Positions 22,615 through 34,689 of a stretch of 64,000 nucleotides of DNA are shown here, piece after piece. Under the pieces are notes generated by a model. The model was given only the letters and a program-made list of their open reading frames with translations. It had not been told where the DNA came from and did no database searches. The position numbers and the translations under genes were made by a program. Positions within the stretch are counted from its first letter, which is position 1, and each line of letters starts with the position of its first letter. Source of the stretch: Perca fluviatilis (taxonomy: Eukaryota; Chordata; Actinopteri; Perciformes; Percidae); assembly GCF_010015445.1 (NCBI RefSeq), contig NC_053133.1:1859766-1923765 (forward strand), given 5' to 3'.

Positions 22615-24957
22615 GCCCTACACAGCACTGAGACTGCTCTTAAGCACTTAAATGCAGACAGTGGCAAGTCTTAGTATTACTTGATCTCAGTGCTGCATTT
22701 GACACGGTCTAACGCATTACTAGAACAATTGGAAAACTGGGTTGGACTTTCTGGCACAGTACTAAACTGGTTTGAATCCAGAACAGGGACTACTTTGTGT
22801 CTATAGGTAATTACATATCTAAGCGGACAAATATGACATGCAGAGTTCCCCAAGGTTCCATTCTGGGACCTCTTCTGTTTAACATCTACATGCTTCCACT
22901 GACTCAGATTATGGAAAACAACAAAATAAGTTACCATAGTTATGCGGACGACACACAAATTTACATAACCTTATCGCCAGGGGACTGTGATCCAATACAA
23001 AAACTGAGTAAGTGCCTTGAACAAATCAACGATTTGATTGGATGTGGATGTTTGGATAAAACTTGTCCATTCTTTAATCATCAGTAGACTTGACTACTGT
23101 AACGGTGTCTTTGCAGGTCTTCCTAAAAAATAATCAATCAGACAGCTGCAGCTGATTCAGAGCACTGCTGCTCCAGTCCTTACTAAGACCAAGAAGGTGG
23201 ATCACATGACTCCAGTACTGAAGTCTTTTCACTGGCTTCCTGTCTCTCAAATAATTGATTTCAAAATACTTCTGATGGTTTATAAAACACTGAATGGTTT
23301 AGGGCCAAAATACATTTCAGATTTTCTGATAAATTATGAACCACCCAGACCTCTCAGATCATCTGGGTCAGGTCTGCTTTCTGTCCCCGGAGTCAGAACT
23401 AAACATGGAGAAGCAGCGTTCAGTTTTTATGCACCACATACCTGAAAAAAAAGAAGACTTTTCTGTTTGACGCTGTCGCTGCCTTTTATTAAATCAAGTA
23501 ATTGTGGATTTCTGGTTATGGCAGCGCATTGAGCAGACATGGATTCTCGTGCTCTGTTGCTAATCCTAAAACAAATACTACTTAAATCATCCCAATTGGA
23601 GTAAAAACTAGAGATGCACCGATTACAACTTTCTAGACTGATTCCGATTTGCGATTTTTCATTGAGTTAGGCCAGCCGATACCGATTTTAGCCGATTCCG
23701 ATTTCATTTTTTCTAACCACCAGCACACACAAATATTTATTTTCTATCTTTTCTTTAATAGAAGATTTTGCATAAAACATAGAACATTTTTTTGAATAGA
23801 TAATCGATTGCTAAAAAATATAACTATATAAATTACTCCTGGTGTGGGAAATTCACACACATCTAAAGTGCAATGTTAGAACCATTTCCTTCTTTTCACA
23901 TCCAATATCCCAAAAAAAAAAAGAAAAAGAAAATATATATATATATATATATATATAATATAAATAAATAAATAAATAAATAAATAAAATAAATATAGCC
24001 TTGCAGTATAAAGATATTTCTCAAAACACACACACAGGCCTGTTTGAACGTCAACAGTAACGTTACCTGAAAACATAAACGTCACCACTCATTTTACACA
24101 CAGTTTAGCAACAAACTAAATTCTGGGGGAAGATTACTACGTCTTTAATGTTGGTTTGGAGCGGTATGCATCCCCACTAATCTGGAAAGCGTTTTAAACA
24201 GTAACGTTAATACAGCGTGTTGGGGGAATACAGCATCTTCTTTTTTTTTATACGTCTCCTGCAGCGGGGCGTCAGAGGCAGAGGGACCGTCACCGCAGCG
24301 TTTGCGTTAGCTTCTTGTCTCATCTGGGGTCTGATAAACAGTAAATCATCAAAGTCAGTGTGCCCAACGCTACTTTCCGATAAACTGCTCTGTCATATTT
24401 CACAGGACCCGCACGAGTGCGGTTTTCATGTTCCAGTTGTTCAGCATCAGAGAGGAGAGAGAGTGGCTGAGATCAGTAGAGCAGACGGCTCTGCAGAGCC
24501 GTGTATAATTACGACTTTATGACATTTCATAAACAGCTGATTGAGCGGCGGTGCGCTGATGTTGCGCAATGTTAATCATGCGGCGCCGGAGTGCATTTGA
24601 CCGGCATAAAATCTGCATATGTCAGACTGACCTGCCGGTCGCCGGTCATGGCCCATCATGTGGAAATCGGCCGTCAATCGGTGCATCTCTAGTAAAAACA
24701 TCACAACTTGAAACGATAGTTGTAATCCAAGTTAATATGCCGAGAAAAGTAACAAAGGACAAATATATGTAAAACAGCTGGAGGACTCGCTAATGAAGAA
24801 ATCAAGTAAATTTCTCATTACTTACACTGCACTTTTTTTTATATTCTACAAAATTAACATTTTTATTGTTTAGCATTTCTGTTTTATGTAAAGCACTTTG
24901 AATTGCATTGTTGCTAAAATGTGCTACACAAATAAAGTTGCCTTAGCTTGCCTTACA
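22615..24957 (+). mobile_element. 5'-truncated L2-clade LINE fragment, split by a hAT
   Basis: Degenerate reverse transcriptase text can be read in several frames: LHSTETAL at 22618, LLDLSAAFDTV at 22678, [20 protein letters not shown] and YADDTQIY at 22845-22965. The C-terminal domain (VDHMTPVLKSFHWLPVSQII, YKTLNGLGPKYISDFLI) spans 23190-23445. After the hAT at 23609-24691 the 3' UTR continues and ends in the L2 tail aatgtgctacacaaataaag at about 24945. Stops and frameshifts make it non-functional. It is a different subfamily from the copy at 11.1-15.9 kb. Confidence 0.85.
23609..24691. mobile_element. 1083-bp non-autonomous hAT nested in the LINE
   Basis: The terminal repeats TAGAGATGCACCGAT and ATCGGTGCATCTCTA are perfect complements. 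They are flanked by a perfect 8-bp duplication GTAAAAAC (23601-23608, 24692-24699). The interior has a TA/(TAAA)n microsatellite at 23933-23995 and no transposase frame. Confidence 0.93.
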
Positions 24958-25870
24958 CAAAATACCTTTGGTCTAGAAAAGGTGAGATTTCCCTCAACAC
25001 CTGCTGTCTTTGCAATACATTTCTTTGATTTCCCCCAGCTGTGATGCTTAGAAAGCCTCAGCAAACGCAGTCAATATTTGACGATGAGCAACTGGTCAAT
25101 ATTTCATACATAGTCAAACAACACAGCTCCAATATGCCCATACTTAGTATTAGAACGGTCTGTCCTGGCAAGCACCACGTTCAAACAACAGTGAAAGAAG
25201 CACATACAAATTTCAGAGGCTTCAATTTCTTTTGTAAGACTCTTCAGTGCTGGTGCCTGTGAATCACCAGTACTGAAGAGCACACGGTTGTTATTTTGGG
25301 AGCAATAGCTCATCTGTTTGATAACCATTAAATAATGCAGCACCAAATCATGTCTCTTTCGTAAAGGTGTAAATGTTTATGTAGCTCCTGACTCAATCTA
25401 TTGAGCAAGGGCATACAACCATGACACACACCCACCACCTTTCCATCAGGATATAGCTAAACGTTTATTTGGATCGCATTAAAGAAACACATTATGAACC
25501 CTGTTTAAATGCAGCCTAGATGCACTTCAATGCCAGTATTTGAACACACCTCTGGAGGAGATTAGAGACACATCTGGTGCAAATCCATCACCTGTGCATA
25601 TGTAGGCACTAACTAAGTTTTTGTTCAAAATTTCAAGAAAGTCAAGCAGAAAGACCATGTTAATCAAACAGGTGACAGAGAGTAACATGAATTTCAGTGA
25701 GGATAGTTTGGACGGAGGAAAGGTGTTTTCTGCCAGCTTCAAAGGATGAAAATATTCTGTCAATGAATGATGTAAACGCCAGTATGAACGCTGACATAAC
25801 ATAGAATGCACACTTAAAGCCAGCTGCACATAATGTGGGGATACAGCAGCATGCATGGTTATATAAGGTG
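24958..25870. other. no gene recognised
   Basis: AT-rich sequence between the L2 tail and a hAT fragment. A weak inverted pair (gtcttcagtgctggtgcctg against caccagtactgaagag) lies near 25240-25280. No coding signal. Confidence 0.4.
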
Positions 25871-26252
25871 TAGGGCTGGGTACCGAATTCAATATTTTTT
25901 TAGGGACTGACCGAATTGCCTCTAAAGTATCGAGTATTGAAAAATGCCTCGTCATTCAGTACCCAATTTCAATACCTAAAGGAGTAAATCTCATCAGCGT
26001 CAGTGAGCCAATCAGCATGCTACCAAGATCTAATACTGTCTGTGATTGGCTGTCTACACGTCGTAGAGACACGCAGGAAAAACTCTACGTTACACAGAGA
26101 CGGGACTCACGTAGTAGGAGCTGAAACATAAATAAAAAGATCTGTGCTGTAATGGATAATTCCTTTTTTTAAATAAAATTGATATTGAATGAAGTATCGT
26201 TTAGGAACTGGTATCAAAGTCACGGTATTGGTATCGCTACCGGTATTGAAAT

Positions 26253-26255
<3 letters not shown>
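25871..26255. mobile_element. left part of a hAT-like MITE, broken by a TA repeat
   Basis: It starts TAGGGCTGGGTACCGAATTC and contains ggtatcaaagtcacggtatt, matching the element end at 1-97. The expected right end is absent because the sequence runs into a long (TA)n tract at about 26256-26314. Confidence 0.7.

Positions 26256-26314
<59 letters not shown>
26256..26314. repeat. (TA)n microsatellite
   Basis: Uninterrupted TA run at the point where the hAT-like copy loses its right end; a second short TA run follows at 26355-26373. Confidence 0.95.
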
Positions 26315-26317
<3 letters not shown>

Positions 26318-26785
26318 GAGGTGTAAAAGGGGACAAACATACATAATATATTATAGTATATATATATATATATACAGTATACATACACAAGCTCCCACAT
26401 TTACACATGCAAACAATAATTTTCTATCTTTCCACCTCTTCTCCTTGGCCTTTGACGATGACATTTTGATTTTATTGTTTTATTATGAAGGCTGTGTTCT
26501 CATGTTTTATGTCTCTTAATTTGTTTTATTTGTATTTTATGCCTGTATGAGTTATCTTCTTTATGTCTTTTATTTAGTCTTCAGTACAGCACTTTGGTCA
26601 ACTTTGGTTGTTTTAAAGTGCTCATATTATGCTTTTTGGCTTTTCCCCTTTCCTTTATTGTGTTATATATCTTTTCTTGTGCATGTTATAGGTTTACAAA
26701 GTGAAAAAGCCAAAAGTCCACCCCAAAGGGACTTACCATCTCCAACAAAACACCCTGTTTACAAACTGCTCCAAACAGCTCTATT

Positions 26786-27075
26786 CAGTAGTGTATTTGA
26801 TAGGCAGGTATACGCGGTGTAACCACTAAGAAAGCTCCAGGATTTCCATATAGCCACAATATACATTATATTATACATTATATTACCTTAATACATTTTG
26901 AATTGTCATCTGTTTTTTTCTTCTTCAGACAGGCTAAATAAAAGGTATTTACACTGTAAAATGGTGTAAAAATGGTGTATCCGAATACAGGGGGGAGGAC
27001 ACCCAGACCCCCCCCCACTATGATATAATAATAAAGTACAGTATACCCACTACAATATGTTAGACTACACCACTG
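26786..27075. mobile_element. 290-bp non-autonomous hAT nested in the TTAA MITE
   Basis: The element starts CAGTAGTGTATTTGA and ends AGACTACACCACTG, giving terminal repeats CAGTRGTGTA. The 8-bp duplication GCTCTATT is perfect (26778-26785, 27076-27083). Removing it rejoins the MITE text ccaaacagctctattgtagt. Confidence 0.92.
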
Positions 27076-27160
27076 GCTCTATTGTAGTCCAGCCTTTACT
27101 TCAGAGACAAACGAGGGTCACTTTGGAACACACGTTATAATGCTCGCCTAGCTGCTAGCA

Positions 27161-27553
27161 TGGCACGCCCTCATACTCTGCTTCTGACTGGCTAGTAGTC
27201 CTTACCTAGGTACTGTCAGGGCACGCCCTCATACTCTGCTTCTGACTGGCTAGTAGTCCTTACCTAGGTACTGTCAGGGCACGCCCTCATTCTCTGCTTC
27301 TGACTGGCTAGTAGTCCTTACCTAGGTACTGTCAGGGCGCCCCATACTCTGCTTCTGACTGGCTAGTAGTCCTTACCTAGGTACTGTCAGGGCACGCCCT
27401 CATACTCTGCTTCTGACTGGCTAGTAGTCCTTACCTAGGTACTGTCAGGGCACGCCCTCATACTCTGCTTCTGACTGGCTAGTAGTCCTTACCTAGGTTA
27501 TGTAAGGGCACGCCCTCATACTCTGCTTCTGACTGGCTAGTAGTCCTTACCTA
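27161..27553. repeat. 57-bp minisatellite, about seven copies, inside the MITE
   Basis: The unit contains cacgccctcatactctgctt, ctgactggctagtagtcctt and acctaggtactgtcagg. Copies are nearly identical; one has a 3-4 bp deletion near 27330. One copy is the normal state of this MITE as I remember the family, so the array is a local expansion. Confidence 0.92.
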
Positions 27554-28496
27554 ACTACTGAGCATGTGTGACTCCCAACAAAGATGGAACAGAAGTGAGA
27601 TGTCTCACTCTGTAGCTAAAACAGAGAGCTCAACACACAGGGTGAAAAGAGGAGCTGCTGTGCAGTACAACAAAAATATGGTGTTTTCTGAAAATTAAAC
27701 CACATAAACCTATTCTGTTTCAACCTCTAAATACAATTATGAACCTGAAAATGAGCATAATATGAGCACTTTAAAGTGAACTATAAATAAAGTTTGATTC
27801 ATTGATAGATATCTTCCATTCCTTATCCTGTCACAGGGAACACAAGCTTGTCAGCTAAATAGATAAATCCCCTCCTAACCTTTTCTCAGCCTAATTCCAA
27901 TCGCCAACATGCCCATTTGATAACCCAGAGAAACCACTCAACTCAGACCCAGGCCCCAGGAGAGAGAGAGGTGCCTTGTAGGAGAGAGAGAAAGGACGGT
28001 GCAGGGGAGAGTACCTGTAAAGTTGGGCCAGGTGCGATAACCCTATCGTACTTTGCATATTCAATCATTTCAAATGATAGTCATGCAACCTCATGCACAC
28101 ATAAGGTTTTGACATTGGCCGGCAGCTTAATCTTTCACCAAAAGACTACTGTGATATTAACAGATAGTGTCGACTGATAAGTTCACAGTTAGTGGACAGA
28201 GCTGGCTTTTCAGGGAAAACTGTCAAAAAATTATTCTTATAAAATATAAATTAATAAATGCATTCATCCAAAATCAAATACTATAATGTATTTTAACCTT
28301 TGGTGACGAAAGGTCAAGGATGAGGCTGAGCCACAACAGGGTTTGGCAAATGGAACGCTATCTATTGCCAGTTTGGATGAAGTTGATGGAGTGTAAAGTC
28401 ACTTGTTAATTGTGTATTTTTTAGAAAATATATAAATTGGGTCAAGTTAAATTACTTACAGCGAAATCAAAAGGGAAGGAGTTTCCCGGATAAACA

Positions 28497-29482
28497 CTAG
28501 GGATCAGGCCAGCTGACAGTCTTGCCTGGGCCCGGGACGAGATAAGCTTAGATGGGCCCGCCGCGCCCAGATCTCTCTTTTTCCCTTGCTCTTCCTCTCC
28601 TCTGCTCTTCCTCTCCTGTTCATCTCCTGTTCCTCTCCTCTGCTCTTCCTCTCCTGTCCTCTTCCTCTCCTGCTCCTCTCCTTTGCTCTTCCTCTCCTCT
28701 GATCTTCCTCTCCTCTCCTCACATCTCTCACTGAAATTGTGTGATCAGTCTCTGATCCATCCTGCTCAGACTCTCCGACAGGGCAGCGGGCCCCTCCCGC
28801 ATCTCTCTCTCTCTCTCTCTCTCTCTCACCGGTAGCCTGACTGTCCCTCCGTTGCGAGGCAGCGGGCCCCTCCCGCATCACTCTCTCTGTCACCTGTCAC
28901 CTCTCTCCTCTCTGTCTCATCCTCTCTGACGGAGCTACCAAACTCAACTCTTTCTGTCAAAGTTAACGTGTTGTCTCAGGCTTTTATACAAGCTAATGGA
29001 CGTTAACATGAGAGCTGGCCTGTTAGCTTACGTTACAAGGCTCGTAAACGTTGGCTGCGCTTTTTTTTACCTTGCTCTACGTTGACAGTTCCAGCTTCAC
29101 CGTCACCACATTTTTTTTTCTCAGGCCTCTATTTTCTTCTTCTCTTTTCCTTCCTTTTCTGAGCACCGGACTTGTGCTGACCGGACATTTTGAGCGTACT
29201 GAACTTCAAATCTACTGACAACAACATCAAGTGGCCAAACCATTTTTTTGGGGTTGGGGGTGTCTTGACCTATATTTCAAGGACAATTACGAAGAAAACA
29301 AATAAAAAGCTTTTATGTAACTCAAATATTACATATTTTTTTCCACAAATAGGCCTATTTAAAAAATTGTTTTCAATTATTCCATAATTTAATGAGGGCC
29401 CAGTTCTGGCCCCCCCCCCTACTCTGGGCCCAGGACAACAGACCCGTTTGTCCCCCCCTATCGGCGGGCGTGCTAGGGATCA
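28497..29482. mobile_element. insertion bounded by a 10-bp direct repeat, probably a decayed hAT
   Basis: CTAGGGATCA occurs at 28497-28506 and again at 29473-29482. The inner ends are GC-rich (cttgcctgggcccgggac; ccccccctatcggcgggc) and share a TGGGCCC-GGAC segment, but clear inverted termini are not visible. The interior holds a CT-rich run (28580-28730) and a (CT)n at 28803-28828. An 8-bp hAT duplication (AGGGATCA) extended by chance is the simplest reading. Confidence 0.5.
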
Positions 29483-30357
29483 GTGATTGGTGGTTAGGTA
29501 CAAACATAGCAAAGCACAGAAAGGGGAGGTAACCTTGCTCCTTATGACCTCATAAGGAGAAGATTCCAGATCGGCCCATCTGAGCTTTCATTTTCTCAAA
29601 GGCAGAGCAGGATACCCAGGGCTCGGTTTACACCTATCACCATTTCTAGCCACTGGGGGGCCATAGGCAGGCTGGGGGAACGCATATTAATGTTAAAAAA
29701 CCTCGACAAAAGTGAATAGGGAGAGAATAAGGAGAAGGACAGTATTAATTAGGTGATCAAGACCAGAAAGTCTGGTCCAGGGCTTTGACTATGTTGCTGC
29801 CTTGATCTGTTACCCCCACTATTCAGCTAGGGAGAGGGTCTTATGTTTCTTCATTCAGATCCATTTGCGATCCGTTCCATTCTGAATAAACTAACAGCGC
29901 AGTTTACTTGCTTCATCCTTGTTGCATTACCAGTATTTATTAAGATCATTCTAAACCGATTTCTGTAGTTCAAACAACTCAGAATTGTAGTTGAGAAGGT
30001 CAGTTATAACGGCCCACGTATTAAAAAACTGTCGGGTTGAAATCGGGCTCGGGCTCATAATTACGGTTAATGTGTCGGGCACACCATGCACGGGCTCGGG
30101 TAGGGTCGGGCTTGATTTTTTTTTTTCAATCCTAAACAGGTATTCTTCTAACATAACCTGTCACCCCACAAAATGATGTAGTTAGCTAATGATATGCCAC
30201 GGCCTTTGGAAGTAATACAAAGCTAGGTTTCCAATGTGGGTAGTGAGTTTGTTAGCCAAATATGCTAACATTTGCAGCTGACTTCACAACCGTTAAACAC
30301 AGAGTTTATGCAATTCCTTACACTTTTGCAAACGTGTGTTTTGGTTTGGTTTTAGAT
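29483..30357. other. no gene recognised
   Basis: Unique-looking sequence. A GC-biased patch at 30030-30115 (tcgggctcgggctc ... gggtagggtcgggcttg) resembles a MITE terminus but no partner end was found. Confidence 0.4.
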
Positions 30358-31261
30358 CAGTGTTTCTCAACGGGGGCGGTACCGCCCCCCAGGGGGCGTT
30401 CTGAAGATGAAGGGGGCGTTGGAGCAAATATTTTGGAAAGGGGGGCGTTGAGGTGCCGTTGGGGGGCGTTTGTTTGAAAGCTAGTTTAAACCAAAGATTC
30501 ACAATAACAACACATGTTTACACTTAAACTACTAAAGAATAAGTAGTCTGCAACATTAAAAGCTGCCAGTTTACAGCACTGCGACTGGACCAGACGGGTA
30601 TCCTAACTTCTCTGTGCTTCTGTCAGCTTTGTGGGTGTTCAGCTCTGTGCTGCCTTCATGGAAACGGGCCGTCAGAGCATCGTCTTAAGTGAGCTCTGTA
30701 GCTACTACGTGAAGCTGCGTTCAGATAAGAATAAACCAATCGCCGCGACGTCCTGTTGTATTCTTTACCCCCCCAATGTAGCACAAGTAGACTTTATATT
30801 TCACAGTAACAGTTTTTCGTCAGATGGTTTATTAAAAACACAGCGTTTCCTACTGTACCTGAATGCAGCTTCATTTCACGGAGAAAGAGAGAAAGAAAAG
30901 AGACGTGCGAGAGATATCGACTGTGCTTTGTTGTTTGGCAAACAGTCAGCTGTTCCATAAACTCGCGGGCAGTTCAGGGCTTATATTTGGTGTTGTAAAA
31001 CTTTCTTATGGAAGCGATAGAGGCAGTGATGTCACTGTTTACTGTACGGGACTCTCACACCTCCACAAAACACAGCGCGATGTGGGGGTGCGTTTTCTCC
31101 AAACGGTTTTTTCTGCTATTTACTCCCAAGACAGGCGATAGCAAACATAGCTAGACTCTTCTAAGCATTAAACAACGCCTCTCACTAACTTTCAAAGGTT
31201 GTAAACTTATTTCCATTCGGCAGTAGGTGTCGTTCTTCAAGTCGTTTGTCATCACCAAAAT

Positions 31262-31316
<55 letters not shown>

Positions 31317-31960
31317 CGTGTGTGTGTGCGTGCGTGCGTGCGTGATCCTTCAGCTTTTACCCCTTGATAAGTGCCAGCTTGTTTTCCGTTGGCACAATTC
31401 GATTTTAGATTTGAATGAAAAATAGATTTGAATGTTAAAGTGCTAGCTGTTTCTGATTGGCTACTGTTAGTGTTTGTAATAATAATAATAAATTTTATTT
31501 AAAGCGCATTTCATGACACCCAAGGTCACTTCACAAACAAAAAAGGTCACTTCAAATTATAGTCATCTTCTAAAGGTGCTGAGGTTCACACCATGCAGCA
31601 GGCCTTTTGATAATACCTATTTATAGTTTGAATGTTACATATCTAGTCGTTCTGATTGGCTGCTGTTATTTAATTTGAATGTCAAATGGTTGCATTTTTA
31701 AAAAAAAACTGTAAATATATATAATTTCTATTCACATGGCGTTTTTGATACCTGGGAAACTAATACATGTGTTGTTTGTCATTCAATGATTTGATTTTTT
31801 GATTATTTTTGATAACAATAGTAACAACAATAATAGGCCTATATTGGGGCGTAATCATTAATATTCGGGGCAATTAGCCTACATAATATTTGATGGGGGG
31901 CGTTAGGGACCTGGATAATGGATAGGGGGGCGCTGGCACAAAAAAGGTTGAGAACCACTG
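30358..31960. mobile_element. 1603-bp hAT-like element
   Basis: The left end is CAGTGTTTCTCAACGGGGGC and the right end is AAAGGTTGAGAACCACTG. The 8-bp duplication TTTTAGAT is perfect (30350-30357, 31961-31968). Runs of GGGGGCG/CGCCCCC near both ends extend the inverted repeats. No hAT transposase motif is seen; the open frame at 30631-30960 is unassigned. The interior has a (GT)n tract at 31264-31345 and a short LINE-tail-like patch near 31480. Confidence 0.9.
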
Positions 31961-32255
31961 TTTTAGATAAAGCTGCCGTGCCTAGGGACTAGGCTATGAT
32001 TGGACAATAGCTAGAGGTTTGGCAATGAACAATTAGGTCCCTCCAACAGTTAGTCTAGTGTCATAGTTTTAAGTACTTTAGTGCCGAGACTAGTGATGAC
32101 CAAAGAATAAACTTCTTCTCGTTTTCTCCAATGTCATTTGGCCATTACCTCCGGTAGAACAACGGGTGTGGATATCAGTGTATATGCTGTATGAGTATGT
32201 GTAGAAGCATAATGCATTTTCTTGGTATCCATGCTTATGATTATGCATATTGATG

Positions 32256-32258
<3 letters not shown>

Positions 32259-32310
<52 letters not shown>

Positions 32311-32314
32311 GTGT
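32259..32314. repeat. (GT)n microsatellite
   Basis: 56 bp nearly pure GT, followed by a pyrimidine-rich segment (32400-32640) that generates misleading minus-strand open frames. Confidence 0.95.
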
Positions 32315-33224
32315 ATCAGCCATGATTGGCCCACCGGCTGACCCTTTCTCTCCAGCTCTGACAGTTCCCATTAAGACATAACAGAGCAGCATATTTCCCC
32401 AGCTCCAATCTCTCTCTCCCTCCATCTCTCTTTCTCTCTCCCCCTTCTCCTCCTCTCTGCAGCCTTCTCCTCCAATATTCATCAGCACCCTCACACTCTG
32501 GATATCTTTTTTTCTCTCCATCTCTCTTTGTCTTTGTCCCCATATCTCTTCCATGATCTCATCTAGATCCATCTCTGTCTCTCTTTTTACCCTTTCCGAG
32601 TCTTCGTCTTGATCCTTCTCTGCCCATCTCTCCCTCTCTCCAACACAGAGGGGGCTTGGAATATAAATGCAGCCATGAAACATTACACAAGCACCTGCTG
32701 CGGGGCTGCTGACATACGGTCGGCACACACGCATGAATGCAAACACATTTAAGGAATAAACTACGGCACAAGAGACTTCTGAGTCTCAACTTCAGTTTTA
32801 AACATCTTCTCTTTCTGTCTGAGAGACTGCTTTCATCTCCTCGTATTCAAACTCAAGATATGGTGGCCTTAAGTCCAAAACCTGCAGGTCAATAAGAACT
32901 CAATAGGGGATTCAATCTGTGTTAAGCAAACATCCATTAGACGCAACTTTTTGGGAGACGTACATTACGTTTAGATGACCTTAATATTCAGTTTTTTGCC
33001 CTTATTCCGAAAAAGACGATATTCCGACTAAGCTGTTCACATGGCTCCGACTGATATCATTAATTGGCGTAATATTATATGTATGATACGCCAATTCGTA
33101 TGCTATTTTGGCGTGTTGTCGAGACGCATACTCGCTTTTTAGCGTGTTTATCAATGCCATTTGGCTTCCATTGACCTACATTGATTACATTGCTTGAGCT
33201 GCTGCATGTGGAGACTGTAAAGTT

Positions 33225-33745
33225 CCATTTTGTAAAACTTCTTTTGCCCAAAATGTTTTTTCTGTGAAAGGAGCAAATCTGTGGAACTGGCTTCCTAAAA
33301 ATATAAAGACTCTAACTAAACTGTCCGCCTTTAAAAAACTATCAAAAGCATGGTTTATACAGCAGCAGCAGTGTGATCATCCATCCATCCATCCATCCAT
33401 CTTCGCCCGCTTATCCGGTATCGGGTCGCGGGGGGAGCAGCTCCAGCAGTGTGATCATGCCATATGAAATGTATAGCTGTGTGTATGTGAGGTGTGCAGC
33501 TGTGTGAGTTCGAGTGAATGTGTTTATTTACTACACTTATTTTTATTACTGCTAACTGGTTCTGGATATTTTATTGCATTCATTGTAAAAATTTGACTCC
33601 TTTATTATTTTAACTGTTAAAAGCCCTTCTAGGGACAGGTGTTGCAAATTAGCCATGGCTATAAACACTGTGATACAGGCATCGGATTGTTCTTTATCTA
33701 ATAATCTATGTTTTTTGTATCTGTCCCTATTCAAACAAACAACAA
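33225..33745 (+). mobile_element. LINE 3' end inside the MITE
   Basis: A short frame reads GANLWNWLPKNIKTLTKLSA followed by FKKLSKAWF, the C-terminal end typical of L2/CR1-like reverse transcriptases (LWNSLP...FK). A 3' UTR follows and ends with caaacaacaaataaaataaa. It is cut by the 63-bp RTE stub at 33381. Confidence 0.6.
33381..33443 (-). mobile_element. 63-bp RTE/Rex3-type 3' stub with a 15-bp target duplication
   Basis: On the minus strand it reads ...gcgacccgataccggataag + cgggcgaag followed by (ATGG)n, the 3' tail I associate with fish RTE (Rex3-like) LINEs. The 15-mer CAGCAGTGTGATCAT flanks it at 33366-33380 and 33444-33458 without mismatch. Extreme 5' truncation is normal for target-primed reverse transcription. 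Confidence 0.8.
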
Positions 33746-34689
33746 ATAAAATAAAAACATTGCGTGCGAATTATCGCCGCAGAGAGTAGTATGAAAGGAT
33801 GGAAGTCCGCAGAGGGAGATGGTTGTGGTGGTGGATGGGTAAATCACAGGACTTTTACCCAGGAAAGCTGGGATTGCGTCCTGTGTGTGGTGTTTATCAG
33901 CTGTTTTTTTACACACGTGTGACGTTCGCGCGATGACGTTCTGCAGCCTGGCAAACTGTCGACTGGCTGGTTTGTTTACAACAACCATAGAAACGCACAG
34001 AGCTGACCATGAGCCTACGGTGAAAACCCTGATTAAGACGCATATTCCGAATACATGTCCAAAGAATGTCTCTAAAATTTGAATAATACCGGAATATCCC
34101 ACGTCTTAATCGGAAAATTCTATATTCAGAAAAAGACCTTATTCGGAATATCCAATATCCAGCTATATGCTGTTTAGATGACCTGTATCAAATATTGTCA
34201 TATTCGGAATAATAGTGGAATATTTGTGTGCATGTAAACGTACTGATTGATCCATGTTTGCAGAAGAAAATAAAAGTGCAAACACGCATTTTACTCTACA
34301 CATTCTGTTGACATTACACTATCCTAAACTGATTGCGATATTGACGGGACTGAGAACAGAGCTGTAGCTGCTGTTCATGTGCCTTTAAAGGGATCAGAGG
34401 ATGCCATCATGCATTAGTTCACATTATGGAATCAGGCCACTTGAATAAAAGATGCTTATGTGTGAAGCCACGGAGGGACATTTACTTACTCGTGGTATGT
34501 TCTGTGTTTGTGCAGTGAGCTTTGGAAACATTTAATGTATTTATTTTCCATGCATATTACATTCTTGTTCTCTGTTCTGTCAGTGTTAACAACAGCTTTC
34601 AACTGCAAAATTCTTTTCCAGTGCATGAAATGTTCTCTGAACCCTAACAGGCCCTGGTCGGCAGAAGATTTCACGATTATGTAATATAT

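Larger units (their letters stand above)
26613..27774. mobile_element. TTAA-flanked MITE (piggyBac-like target) with internal repeats
   Basis: The ends read TTAAAGTGCTCATATTATGC and GCATAATATGAGCACTTTAA, a perfect inverted pair bounded by TTAA. The interior fits an abundant fish MITE I recognise (ggtttacaaagtgaaaaagc; ccaacaaagatggaacagaa). It carries a 57-bp minisatellite and a nested 290-bp hAT. TTAA duplications are typical of piggyBac; no transposase is present. Confidence 0.85.
26450..27815 (+). mobile_element. L2-type LINE 3' end split by a TTAA-site MITE
   Basis: The 26450-26612 segment ends cagcactttggtcaactttg + gttgt, and the right-hand piece resumes agtgaactataaataaagtt at 27775. 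Joined at one TTAA they form the standard L2 3' tail. The upstream LINE body is not recognisable. Confidence 0.75.
32950..34250. mobile_element. MITE (tattccgaaaaag family) carrying LINE debris
   Basis: The left part (cagttttttgcccttattcc + gaaaaagacgatattccga) and right part (gacctgtatcaaatattgtc + atattcggaataatag) match the ends of the repeat at 41386-42895. Both arms contain TATTCCG/CGGAATA, giving an inverted-repeat organisation. Between them lie a LINE 3' end and host-like text. Confidence 0.7.

Noticed and set aside
32316..32746. Minus-strand charged open frames (Glu/Arg-rich)
   Set aside because: They derive from the CT/GA-rich low-complexity tract and the (GT)n next to it; no domain pattern beyond chance.
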